A stretch of 64,000 bases of DNA from Janibacter indicus (lineage in GTDB: Bacteria > Actinomycetota > Actinomycetes > Actinomycetales > Dermatophilaceae): NCBI RefSeq assembly GCF_900176385.1, contig NZ_FWXN01000008.1:124001-188000 (forward strand). The letters are read 5' to 3'. Below the pieces are notes generated by a model. The model was not told where the DNA came from. It worked only from the letters and a program-made list of their open reading frames with translations, and did not search any database. Positions 37,105 through 45,405 of the stretch are shown piece by piece. How positions within the stretch are numbered: the first letter of the stretch is position 1; every line of letters begins with the position of its first letter. Both the position numbers and the translations under genes were made by a program.

Positions 37105-38933
37105 CTCGCTGGTCCGGTTCGGACCGGCTCGGCCAGGTAGCTCAGTTGGTACGAGCGTCCGACTGAAAATCGGAAGGTCGGCGGTTCGACCCCGCCCCTG
37201 GCCACCAGAGCGTCGTTGTTCAAACCACCGACGTTTCCGGTTTTACCCGCCTCGTTTCCGCCCTCGCCCTGTCGGGCGAGGGCGGTTGCTTGTACGCCGG
37301 GGTCGAAGAAGATGTTGAACGGCACTCCGGGTTCCCCTTCAACGACGTCGCCGTCGGTGACGACGAGCCGGTTGAAGAAGGCCTGGTTCGCGATCCGGCG
37401 CAGCGAGTCGTCCAGGCTCATGTAGATCGTGTGCGCGTCACCGGCTAGCGCCAGGCAGTCATCGAGGTGGGCTCGTGCTTGGTCGTACTCGACCTCGCTG
37501 GCCTCGATCCGTGAGTCGAGGAACGCGACCTGACGGCCGATGCGGTCCTGCTCGGACTTCAAGAGGTCAAGGGGTACGGCTCCGGCGTAGTGGGCCTGGA
37601 GCAGTTTGTGGCGTTCGTCGTAGAGCCGGTCGCGTTCGGCGATCTGGGCCTTGCGCTCGGTCTTGGCCGTGGCGTGGAGCCGGTCGAACTCGGCATGGAT
37701 CAGTTCGCGCAGAGGCCCGATGATGTGTGCGGGGATCTGCACGGTGCGGTAGTAGTCCTCCACGGCGGCCTCGACATCGGGCACGAACATGGCCTTGCGG
37801 TTGCAGTTGGTGCGCTTCTTGTGCCGGCCCGAGCAGATGAAGTACGGGTAGATCACCCCGCGGCGGCTCTTGGCGTTGGTCAGGATCAGCCGGGACCCGC
37901 AGATGCCGCAGAACACCGACCCTTTCAAGTAGTGGTCGTGGGCCTGGGTCTTCTCCCCGGAGACCTGGTGCGCGGCGAGCACGGTCTGGACTCGATACCA
38001 GATTTCCGGGGCGACGAGGGGCTCGTGCAGGCCGTCGTAGGTGGCGCCTTTGAACAGCACGTTGCCCTTGTAGTACGGGCTGGACAGCATCCGCTGGATC
38101 GAGGACAGCGCCGGTGGCCGTGCGGGGCGTTTCGGCGTTGCCACCGTGGTCAGCCCGCGGTCGATGAGTTCTTCGCGCAGGGTGGCGGTGGAGTAGTTGC
38201 CGGTGGCGTAGGCCTCGAATGCCCAGCGGATGAGCGGGCCGCGGTGCGGGTCGACCTCAATGGTGCGCAGCTCGCGGCCGAGCTCGTCACGGCGGGTGAC
38301 GTTGAGGTAGCCCATCGGGGCCTTGCCGTTGGTGCCGCCCGTGATGGCTTTCTGCGTCATGCCCTTAGAGACCTCGTTGGCGAGGTTGCGGGAGTAGAAC
38401 TCCGCGATCGTGGACATGATGCCGTGCAGGAGCATCCCGGAGGGGGTCTCGTCGATGTTCTCCGTGGCCGAGACCAACAACACCCCGGCCTCTTTGAGAG
38501 CGAGGTGGATGGCCACGTCGTCAGCGCGGTTGCGAGCCAGCCGGTCGACCTTGTGGACGATGCAGTAGGCGACCGGGTGGGTCTTGACGTACTCGATCAG
38601 CTCCATCAGCGCGGGACGGTCGGCCTTGCGGGCGGACTCGCCCGCGTCGACGAACTCCTCGATGATGATCGCGTTCAGGCCCTGGGCTTTGCGCAGGTTC
38701 GCCTCGCGCTGGGCGGGGATCGAGAAGCCTTCGTCCCGGCCGCCCTTGGATGCCTGCTCCTTGGTCGAGACGCGCAGGTAGGAGACCGCCAGCGTGGTGG
38801 TCTCCCCGATCTGGTCCAGCCCGAACGCCGATCCTGATGAGGGCTCGGGTGCCTGATCGAGCTCGGTGCAGCCGGCCGTGCGGGTCTGGGTGGCGCTGCG
38901 GTGCAGCGAAGCGGGCGCGTTGGTGGTTGTCAT
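37050..38933 (-). CDS. Large serine recombinase (site-specific integrase), frame runs into tRNA antisense
   Basis: 627 residues as read. Resolvase catalytic domain with nucleophile Ser56 in SYLRVSTKEQ and VHKVDRLARNRADD; recombinase domain; zinc ribbon (FCGICGSRLILTN ... FICSGRHKKRTNCN) and a coiled coil (about 440-530), so the full large serine integrase layout. It catalyses element integration/excision. It has no stop before the element edge: from residue about 577 it is translated from the antisense of tRNA-Phe and from about 610 of tRNA-Asp, ending in frame at 37050. The native C-terminus is probably near residue 570. ATG 38933 is the chosen start. Confidence 0.88.
   Translation of the reverse strand: MTTTNAPASLHRSATQTRTAGCTELDQAPEPSSGSAFGLDQIGETTTLAVSYLRVSTKEQASKGGRDEGFSIPAQREANLRKAQGLNAIIIEEFVDAGESARKADRPALMELIEYVKTHPVAYCIVHKVDRLARNRADDVAIHLALKEAGVLLVSATENIDETPSGMLLHGIMSTIAEFYSRNLANEVSKGMTQKAITGGTNGKAPMGYLNVTRRDELGRELRTIEVDPHRGPLIRWAFEAYATGNYSTATLREELIDRGLTTVATPKRPARPPALSSIQRMLSSPYYKGNVLFKGATYDGLHEPLVAPEIWYRVQTVLAAHQVSGEKTQAHDHYLKGSVFCGICGSRLILTNAKSRRGVIYPYFICSGRHKKRTNCNRKAMFVPDVEAAVEDYYRTVQIPAHIIGPLRELIHAEFDRLHATAKTERKAQIAERDRLYDERHKLLQAHYAGAVPLDLLKSEQDRIGRQVAFLDSRIEASEVEYDQARAHLDDCLALAGDAHTIYMSLDDSLRRIANQAFFNRLVVTDGDVVEGEPGVPFNIFFDPGVQATALARQGEGGNEAGKTGNVGGLNNDALVARGGVEPPTFRFSVGRSYQLSYLAEPVRTGPASDPDGTRTRDLRRDRAAR
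37131..37207 (+). tRNA. tRNA-Phe (anticodon GAA), element junction
   Basis: Acceptor GGCCAGG/CCTGGCC, anticodon loop CTGAAAA, discriminator A at 37204 and an encoded CCA at 37205-37207 (the Lys and Glu genes here lack it). The mobile element begins at or just after its 3' end. The gene looks complete, so integration did not destroy it. Confidence 0.96.
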
Positions 38934-39085
38934 GGGTCGCGTTCCTTCCCCAACAGAGGTGGGGCCAACACGAGACAGCACGGGCGGCTGCTCGTGCGGT
39001 GCGAGGTAGGAAAGGAACACGACCCGTGCCGTCCGCGAGGGGCGGGCTGGGTAGGCCACGAAGGGCTAGTAGATAAGACAACGCA

Positions 39086-39112
39086 CCACGGTCGCCGTTG
39101 CGGGCGACCACT
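39086..39112 (-). terminator. Hairpin after the conjugation operon
   Basis: GGTCGCC (39090-39096) and GGCGACC (39103-39109) form a 7-bp stem with a GTTGCG loop, extended by CCA/TGG with one mismatch. It lies 16 bases past the last operon gene (stop at 39125) and before the recombinase, so it could end the operon transcript. The rest of 38934-39124 holds no gene; the recombinase promoter should be here. Confidence 0.45.
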
Positions 39113-39124
39113 GGCTTGGTACGT

Positions 39125-39331
39125 CTACGATTCTACGTCGTGATCAGCGTCGTCGACAGCGGGCGGGTTCTGCGGTGCGGTGTGGGCGCGGTGCTCGTTG
39201 GCGGCGCGGGCCTGGGCCATGCCGATGAAGACCTGGGCGAGCTTGTGCAGATCGGGGCTGTCTCGCAGCTCGGCCTCGATGCGGTAGTCGCGCATCCGCT
39301 GCGGTGGCAGGTTGTTGGTGTTGCTGGTCAT
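39125..39331 (-). CDS. Small hypothetical element protein
   Basis: 68 residues, acidic, helical middle (DLHKLAQVFIGMAQARAANE). No recognised domain. Kept as a gene because its ATG overlaps the stop of the upstream DUF4913-type gene in ATGA and it is the last gene of the long minus-strand operon. Confidence 0.6.
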   Translation of the reverse strand: MTSNTNNLPPQRMRDYRIEAELRDSPDLHKLAQVFIGMAQARAANEHRAHTAPQNPPAVDDADHDVES

Positions 39332-39897
39332 CGCAGTTCTCCAGTGTCCAGATCGATGCCGGCGAAGAACGCTTCCTCGGCTTCACGCCGGGTCGCGACC
39401 TCGTCGAGGACGTACTGCACGAAGTCCGCGTCGCGGTCGGTGATGATGGTGTCCTCGACCGGGGCGGCTGGCTCCTCGCCGGGCCAGGTCGTCTGCCGGG
39501 TCGGCCGGTCGCGATCCAGGCGGGTGCCGCTGGTGGAGACCCACTCGCGCAGCCGCTGGCGGGCATCGGCGAAGTCTCGATGCCAGCCCAGCGGCGCTGA
39601 TGCGTCCTGCTCGGGGTCGTAGGCGCCCAGCCAGTGCAGATGCAACCCGCTGAGCTCCCAGATCAGCTCCTCGTGGCGGTGCCAGTACGGCGGGATGATC
39701 GAGGCGGGCAACCCGTAGGTCCGCCGTAGCCAGGTGACCCACTCGTTCAGTGCGAGCAGTTCGGCTTCCAGATCATCGGAGCTCAGCAGGTTCCAGTTGA
39801 TCGGTCGCGGCACGGCGTGCATATCGGCCTCATCAAACGCGGGCGCCTCCTCGCCATCGGGGTCGGGGGCCTGCTCGCCGGGCGTGAACTCGTCCAT
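39328..39897 (-). CDS. DUF4913-type protein of actinobacterial mobile elements
   Basis: 189 residues. An acidic head is followed by a region rich in Trp and His (EWVTWLRRTYGLPASIIPPY, WHRHEELIWELSGLHLHWLG) and a conserved-looking WHRDFADARQRLREWV block, the style of the DUF4913 family found in actinobacterial plasmids and conjugative elements. Function unknown. It lies between ssb-like and the small last gene. Confidence 0.65.
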   Translation of the reverse strand: MDEFTPGEQAPDPDGEEAPAFDEADMHAVPRPINWNLLSSDDLEAELLALNEWVTWLRRTYGLPASIIPPYWHRHEELIWELSGLHLHWLGAYDPEQDASAPLGWHRDFADARQRLREWVSTSGTRLDRDRPTRQTTWPGEEPAAPVEDTIITDRDADFVQYVLDEVATRREAEEAFFAGIDLDTGELR

Positions 39898-39917
39898 GGT
39901 GGTCTCCTCCTCGTCTC

Positions 39918-40451
39918 TTACAGGCCCATCGAGTGGCCGCTGGCCTGCTGCTGTCGCGGGCCGCTGTTGTCGAACTGCGGCAGACCTCGTCTGGCCGGCT
40001 GGGCCGGTTCGGCGCGTTTGGGGCCGGCGGCCGCGCGGCCGGTGGCGTCCTGGGCTTGGGCGTCGTGGCCGAGGTTCCTGGCCGGGGCCCGGCCCGTGGT
40101 GGTGTTCGGTGTTGCCCTGGCGATGAGGAAGCGGCTGGCCTCGAACTGTTCCTCGGCTTCTCCGGTCCGCTTGTTGACGTAGGGCGCGACGGTGCCCTGG
40201 GCCATGAAGCGGTCCTTCTCGCGCAGGTTCTCGATCCCGAACTTGGCAGCGCCCTTGTAGGCCACGACGTCGTGGAACGTCGTCGGCGAGTTCGTCCACC
40301 CGTTGTCCGGGTCGTAGTGGCGGTGGCGCTGCCCGGCCTTGAAGTACAGGCGCGGGTCGCCGTTCTCGGTGTAGGTCAGGCGCGGCTTGGAGGCCACGAA
40401 GGCGTACATGCTGTCCTTGACCTCTAAGCCGGTCGGGGTTTCGGTGCTCAT
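39918..40451 (-). CDS. Single-stranded DNA-binding-like protein
   Basis: 177 residues. First 110 resemble an OB-fold SSB (FVASKPRLTYTENGDPRLYF, then WTNSPTTFHDVVAYKGAAKF and ENLREKDRFMAQGTVAPYVN), with an extended Gln/Pro-rich tail ending in SGHSMGL. Expected to coat transferred or replicating element DNA. Divergence from chromosomal SSB is high, so it is element-specific. Confidence 0.75.
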   Translation of the reverse strand: MSTETPTGLEVKDSMYAFVASKPRLTYTENGDPRLYFKAGQRHRHYDPDNGWTNSPTTFHDVVAYKGAAKFGIENLREKDRFMAQGTVAPYVNKRTGEAEEQFEASRFLIARATPNTTTGRAPARNLGHDAQAQDATGRAAAGPKRAEPAQPARRGLPQFDNSGPRQQQASGHSMGL

Positions 40452-40520
40452 CGACGTGCTCCTGCTCGCGCGACCACCCCGGTGATGGCCGCTGGTGCAG
40501 TCAGGTGCGCGGGCGCGGCA

Positions 40521-42305
40521 TCACGGCGTATCGCGCCGGCGCAGCAGCGCCTCGACCTCGGTCCGGTCGGCCCGTAGCCGATCGCCGTCGGGCCGATCGG
40601 GCCAGGCGGCCAGATCGGTGATGATCGGTGGTGCCGACCGCAGCAGGGTCACGGCGGTGCCAAACGGCAGCGTCCTGATCCGGTCCGGGGGCAGGACAGC
40701 GATTCGGCGCACCGAGCGCTGGTTCGAGCGGGTGCCGTGGTCTCCGAGGGTGACGCTGTCGGTGTACTCGTCGCGCTCCCCGATGAGACTGCTGAGGTCT
40801 TGGAGATCCTTGCTGTTGGAGGCGCCACCGAGGATGAGCTTGACGATCGCGGCATCCCACAGCGCGTTCGCCTGGTTCTCGTTCCACTTGTCGCGGGCCT
40901 GCGCCAACGATTGCAAGACCGGCAGGGTGGTGATCCCGGTGCCGCCTCCCTCAGCCATGAGCACCGGCAATGACGGCAGTGGACTGAGATTGGCGATCTC
41001 ATCCAGCGCGAGCAGCATGGGCGGGTCGAGCCTCGCGCCCGGTGAACGGGCGGCCATCTGGCGGGCGGTCTCGATCAGGTCCTCCACCAGCGCGGCCACC
41101 AGCGCCGCCGATGCGCCTGCTCCGGCGCCGGTCGCGAGCAGGTAGAGGGTGCCGCGGTCGCGGATGAACGTTTCGGGGTCGAAGTCCTCACCCTGGTCCG
41201 GTGAGACGGCATCGAGGACGCGAGGGTCGGCCAGTGCGGCCAGCGACAGGCTCACGCCCTGCCAGATCGAGTCGCGGGTGCGCGGGTCGGCGTCGATCAT
41301 CGACTCCAGCGACTCGGCCCACCCGGCGGCCGCGTCCGGACTGTTGGTCAGGATCGCCACCGCGTCGCTGGCGGCGGTGGGGTCCAGTGTCCAGCGGAAC
41401 AGCTCAGAAGGCGGACGAGAGTCGAGCGCGGCAGCGTGTAAGAGCGCTTGAAGCGCGGCACGGGTCTTGCCTTCCCAGAATCCTCCGGACTCCACACCTC
41501 CAGCGCTCAGGCCCGTCGCCGAGGCCAGGCCGGTGGCGCGGATCATCGCCGTCAGGGGCGACTGGCATCCTCGGATCGGTGACCAGCGCATACCCGCCGG
41601 CACGCCCTCTGCCAGGTGCTGCGGATCGAAGACCGCGACGGGGCCGACCCGTTCGCGAGCCCGCAGGGTCGCGGTCAGGTTGTCCGGGCGAGTGCTGGTG
41701 GTCACGACCGCGCCCGGTGCGTCCACGATGAACGGGATGACCACATGCAGGCCCTTGCCGCTGCGAGGAGGGCCGAGCAACAGCATCGAGTCCTCGACGC
41801 TGGCCCAGACCTGCTGGCCGCGTGAGCGGCCCAGCCGGTAGCCGATGTCGGCGGGCTTCGGGTGTTCCAGCGACGGGCGCAGGTTGCCGCCGCGGCGCAT
41901 CAGTGCCGTCTCCGAGGCGGCCTGGGCGACCTCGTGCCGGGTCGCGACACCGGCCAGGCGGCGCGGATCGGTCTCGGTCTTGCGGGTGTGGCGGCGCATC
42001 CGCGTCCACACCCAGGCGATCGCGGCGGTCAGCGCCGCCAGGAGAACGACCGTGACGATCCAGTACACGACCGGGTTCAACCCCTCGGCCTCCAGGACTC
42101 GGCCGGGATCGTTCGGGGCGAACAGCACCAGCGCTCCGGCTGCTGGCCCGGCCGCCGGTTGCGCGGCACCGGTCACGAACGCCGTCACCGACCCGGCCGC
42201 CCGCAAGATCAGCGCGAGGGCGAATACCCCGACCAGTCCGATCATCAGCGCGTTGGTCAGCTCGTCACCGAATCCGCCGGTCTGACGTCCTTGCGAGGTG
42301 CTCAT
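40521..42305 (-). CDS. Type IV secretion coupling protein (VirD4/TraG-like)
   Basis: 594 residues. Two N-terminal membrane segments (about 18-38 and 80-100), then a P-loop domain with Walker A LGPPRSGKGLH (178-186) and Walker B region PPMLLALDEIANLSPLPSLP, followed by GTGITTLPVLQSLAQARDKW, as in TraG/VirD4-like coupling ATPases. It hands the relaxosome to the channel. Its ATG overlaps the upstream gene stop in ATGA. 70 bases separate it from the SSB-like gene. Confidence 0.9.
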   Translation of the reverse strand: MSTSQGRQTGGFGDELTNALMIGLVGVFALALILRAAGSVTAFVTGAAQPAAGPAAGALVLFAPNDPGRVLEAEGLNPVVYWIVTVVLLAALTAAIAWVWTRMRRHTRKTETDPRRLAGVATRHEVAQAASETALMRRGGNLRPSLEHPKPADIGYRLGRSRGQQVWASVEDSMLLLGPPRSGKGLHVVIPFIVDAPGAVVTTSTRPDNLTATLRARERVGPVAVFDPQHLAEGVPAGMRWSPIRGCQSPLTAMIRATGLASATGLSAGGVESGGFWEGKTRAALQALLHAAALDSRPPSELFRWTLDPTAASDAVAILTNSPDAAAGWAESLESMIDADPRTRDSIWQGVSLSLAALADPRVLDAVSPDQGEDFDPETFIRDRGTLYLLATGAGAGASAALVAALVEDLIETARQMAARSPGARLDPPMLLALDEIANLSPLPSLPVLMAEGGGTGITTLPVLQSLAQARDKWNENQANALWDAAIVKLILGGASNSKDLQDLSSLIGERDEYTDSVTLGDHGTRSNQRSVRRIAVLPPDRIRTLPFGTAVTLLRSAPPIITDLAAWPDRPDGDRLRADRTEVEALLRRRDTP

Positions 42306-42889
42306 GACAGGCCTCTTGCCGCGATGGTGCCCGAGACCCGCCCGACCAGCAGGACCTCGCCGGCACCGGTCTGGGACGGGTCGACCTGGGCACGGGCGCG
42401 ACCATCGGCAGTAGCGGCGGTGGTGGCGATGGCCAGGGCGACGGTGATCTCTTCTCCGGCGGTGAAACCGTCGGCCGTGACCTCCACCGGTCCTTCGGGC
42501 GTGGCCGGTTCCATCGGTGTCTCGCCTGGTGCCGGCGCCTCAGTCGCCAGTTCGACGAGGGGGTCGGGTGCCGGACGGCGGATGGCGTGGATGAGGTCGG
42601 TGAAGGTGCTGCCGTCGCTCTCGTGGACCTCGACGCGCACGGCGACACGGCGGTCGTCGGTGACCAGATCGAGCATGTCGGCGAACCGGGCACGGGTCCA
42701 CGACTGCTCGTCCTCGGGTGCCGGGAGGTCGATGCCATCGACAGTGACCCTCAGCGTGCCAGGTTCGTCGACGGTGACCACGACGTGCGGCAGACGCACC
42801 GGCGGCGCGTCCTCACGGTCCTGGCGGTGAGGTTTCGGGCTGGTGGTCTGGCGCCGATGGTGGCGGCGGTTCTCATGGCTGCTCGTCAT
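42302..42889 (-). CDS. Hypothetical conjugation-operon protein
   Basis: 195 residues: a basic His-rich N-terminus (ENRRHHRRQ), a region of two or three beta/alpha elements (PHVVVTVDEPGTLRVTVDG) and a C-terminal repeat-like part. No family recognised. Coupled to the coupling-protein gene by ATGA and 40 bases after the VirB4-like gene's 3' end; the frame is open further upstream but would overlap that gene. Confidence 0.6.
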   Translation of the reverse strand: MTSSHENRRHHRRQTTSPKPHRQDREDAPPVRLPHVVVTVDEPGTLRVTVDGIDLPAPEDEQSWTRARFADMLDLVTDDRRVAVRVEVHESDGSTFTDLIHAIRRPAPDPLVELATEAPAPGETPMEPATPEGPVEVTADGFTAGEEITVALAIATTAATADGRARAQVDPSQTGAGEVLLVGRVSGTIAARGLS

Positions 42890-42929
42890 GAGCCGAAGGT
42901 GCGCCCAGCCTGCCATCACGGCTCGTGGG

Positions 42930-44408
42930 TCAGTCGCGTGCTGCTGCCCGAGAGCTCGTATCGAACAGCTCAAGCTCGGCAGGATGGAGTTGGTGCTGAG
43001 AAAGGAAGGCTCTTTCCTTGATCCGCCACAGCCCCTGCCCGACCGAGAGCGTGGGCAGCAGTTGACGCTCAGTGCCCGTCAGCCCCAACGTCTTGGCGGT
43101 GCTGCCGAGCTGGTCGGATTCCTGGCGGTAGATGATGCGGCACTCGGCGTTGGCGAGCAGGCTGGTCGCCAGGGCTCGGGCCGCTGAGCCTGCATCGCCA
43201 ACGGTCTCCAAGTCGGAGAGCTTGTGGAAGATCAACATGTTGGCCAGGCCGTAATGGCGGGCGAGCCTCCAATGGGAGTCCATGCGTTTGAGCAGGGCGG
43301 GATGGCTCATCAGACGCCAGGCCTCGTCGTAGATGACCCACCGCTGCCCGCCGGCCGGGTCCTGCAAGGCCGCTTCCATCCACGCGCTCGTGCAGGTCAT
43401 CAGCACGCTGATCAAGGTGCTGTTCTCGGTGACCCGGCTCAGGTCGAGACTGATCATCGGCAACGTGGGGTCGAAGGTCTCGGTGCTCGGCCCGTCGAAT
43501 AACCCGGAGAGGTCGCCGCCGACGAGTCTGCGCAGCCCGTGGCCGACCATGCGGCCGTCCTCGGCCAGCCGCCCGTCCGGGTCGTCGGACGGGGCGAGGA
43601 TGCGATCGACCACCTGCGGCAGGATCGGCGTGGAGTTCTCGCGCACCGCCGCGGCCAGGGCGGTGTCGACGCAGGTGTGTTCCAGCGGCGTCAGCGCCCG
43701 CTCCAGCACGGTCGCGGCCAGCGCCCCGATCAAGTCACGGCGGCGTGAGGCGACCTGCACGGCCCATTCCTCATCGGAGATGGTCGATGCCCGGTAGCCC
43801 TCGTCGAGCGGATTGAGCCGGCTGGGCATCCCGTGGCCGAGCTCGATGGCCTTGCCGCCAACCGCGCGGGCGACTCGCGTGTGCTCCCCTTTGGGGTCAC
43901 ACGGGATGTAGACGCGGCGCCCGAACGGCAGACTGCGCGTATACAAGCTCTTGGCCAAGGAGGACTTTCCCGATCCGACGATGCCGGCGACGATGACGTT
44001 GGGGGCGGTGATGATCCCGCGGGCGTAGAGCACCCACGGGTCGAACACGAATGATCCTCCGCTGTAGAGGTCTTGGCCCACGAACACTCCCTGTGGCCCC
44101 AGACCGCCTTCGGCGAGGAAGGGATAGCTCGCCGCGAGGGTGGCGCTGGTGTCCTGGTGGCGCGGCAACCGGAACCGACCCGGCGTGCGCAGGGCCGCCG
44201 GGCCGGGCTGCCCGGCCGTGGGCAAGGTGATGGTGGCCTTCTGCTCGGCCCGCTGCTGGCGGGCCTCCTGCCGGGCAGTCTCGCGGTCGGCTTCTCGTTG
44301 CTCGGCGGCGATCCGGGCCGCGGCGGCCCGGCGCTGCTTGCGGGTCTTGCGTCGCTCGCTGGCCGGGGCGACCAGGACCGCGGTGTGCAGACGCTCCTCG
44401 CGGTTCAC
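42930..44408 (-). CDS. VirB4-like conjugation ATPase
   Basis: 492 residues. A charged coiled N-terminus (Arg/Glu/Gln-rich, 15-60) is followed by the P-loop domain: Walker A VAGIVGSGKSSLAKSL (about 141-156), IPCDPKGEHTR, Walker B QRWVIYDEAWRLM and a late Gln/Arg motif FHKLSDLETVGDAGS. It powers assembly of the conjugation channel. It lacks the N-terminal VirB4 domain, which could be supplied by the separate SCO6880-like protein. GTG start coupled to the next gene upstream (GTGA). Confidence 0.87.
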   Translation of the reverse strand: MNREERLHTAVLVAPASERRKTRKQRRAAAARIAAEQREADRETARQEARQQRAEQKATITLPTAGQPGPAALRTPGRFRLPRHQDTSATLAASYPFLAEGGLGPQGVFVGQDLYSGGSFVFDPWVLYARGIITAPNVIVAGIVGSGKSSLAKSLYTRSLPFGRRVYIPCDPKGEHTRVARAVGGKAIELGHGMPSRLNPLDEGYRASTISDEEWAVQVASRRRDLIGALAATVLERALTPLEHTCVDTALAAAVRENSTPILPQVVDRILAPSDDPDGRLAEDGRMVGHGLRRLVGGDLSGLFDGPSTETFDPTLPMISLDLSRVTENSTLISVLMTCTSAWMEAALQDPAGGQRWVIYDEAWRLMSHPALLKRMDSHWRLARHYGLANMLIFHKLSDLETVGDAGSAARALATSLLANAECRIIYRQESDQLGSTAKTLGLTGTERQLLPTLSVGQGLWRIKERAFLSQHQLHPAELELFDTSSRAAARD

Positions 44409-45334
44409 AGTCCCAGCCCTCGATCGCGCTTGACCGCGGCGACACCGCGATGGGCGAACCATGAGCCGTCCCGTCCACTGGCTCCGCGATCGGTCGTGGT
44501 CTTGTGCGTGCTCTCACGGGCGAACGCCGAGGCAGCCGCCCCACGGCCCAGTCCAGCCTGCCCGACTGCCGGGCCGCCAGCAGAACCTGCTGGCCTGCTC
44601 AGCAGCTCGCGGGTCCCGAGCCCCGGTTCGGGCGGGAGCTGGTCGGCCGGGTCGATGGTGTGCTGGCGGTAGAGGGCGACGTGCCCGGCCTGCGGGTTGT
44701 AGACCATCCGGTAGTCGCCGCGGTCGGCCTCACGATCGAGCATCCCGCTGGGCGGATCGTCGTAGACGTGCCCGTTCTCCAACGCGGCGTCGGTGGTCTC
44801 GGTGCCGTAGTCGAAGCCGGTCATGTGGTCCAGACCTGCCTCGACACCGTCGCGGTCGATCACGTCGAGCACCGTGTCGGCGTCCTCGCCCTGGAGGAAC
44901 GCGACGCTGACCCACCGGTGAGCAGGCCCCTGGTGGGTGGGATCTTCGCGCACCGGCGGCAGCGTCTGGGCTGCTTCGTGGCCGAGGGGATCGTGCCAGG
45001 CGATGCGGCTGGTGGCCTGGGAGCCGGCGTCCAGTCGCTCGGTGACGTCGTCGAGCAGGGTGCCGGCCTGGTGCAGCTCATCGGCGGCGGCCAGCGCGTC
45101 GTGAGCGCCGGTGAGGTGATCACCGGCGTCGTCGTGGGCGCGGGAGCGGTGGTCGATGTGCGCGGCGGCGAGCTGGTCGAGGGTCTGGCGCAGTGAGCGT
45201 GTGCTGGCCAGCAGGTCGCCGATCACCGGGTGCAGGTCGCGGGGGTAGTCGAAGTGGCGGGAGGCGTGCGCCAGCCCCCGTAGGGCCTCGGCGGCCTCGG
45301 TGGAGTCGGCGGCGGGATCATAGAACGTCGGCAT
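44405..45334 (-). CDS. Hypothetical conjugation-operon protein
   Basis: 309 residues. N-terminal helical region (LASTRSLRQTLDQLAAAHID) followed by a mixed domain with tyrosine- and aspartate-rich blocks (DDPPSGMLDREADRGDYRMV) and a low-complexity C-terminus. A clear GAAAGG site precedes ATG 45334. I recognise no domain; not a relaxase by motif (no HUH or Tyr-pair that I could find). Confidence 0.65.
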   Translation of the reverse strand: MPTFYDPAADSTEAAEALRGLAHASRHFDYPRDLHPVIGDLLASTRSLRQTLDQLAAAHIDHRSRAHDDAGDHLTGAHDALAAADELHQAGTLLDDVTERLDAGSQATSRIAWHDPLGHEAAQTLPPVREDPTHQGPAHRWVSVAFLQGEDADTVLDVIDRDGVEAGLDHMTGFDYGTETTDAALENGHVYDDPPSGMLDREADRGDYRMVYNPQAGHVALYRQHTIDPADQLPPEPGLGTRELLSRPAGSAGGPAVGQAGLGRGAAASAFARESTHKTTTDRGASGRDGSWFAHRGVAAVKRDRGLGL

Positions 45335-45405
45335 GATGGGCCCTTTCTGGGATCGGTGGTGGGGACGGTCACGGCCCGGTGCCGCGACCACGAACGAGTG
45401 GGGTG

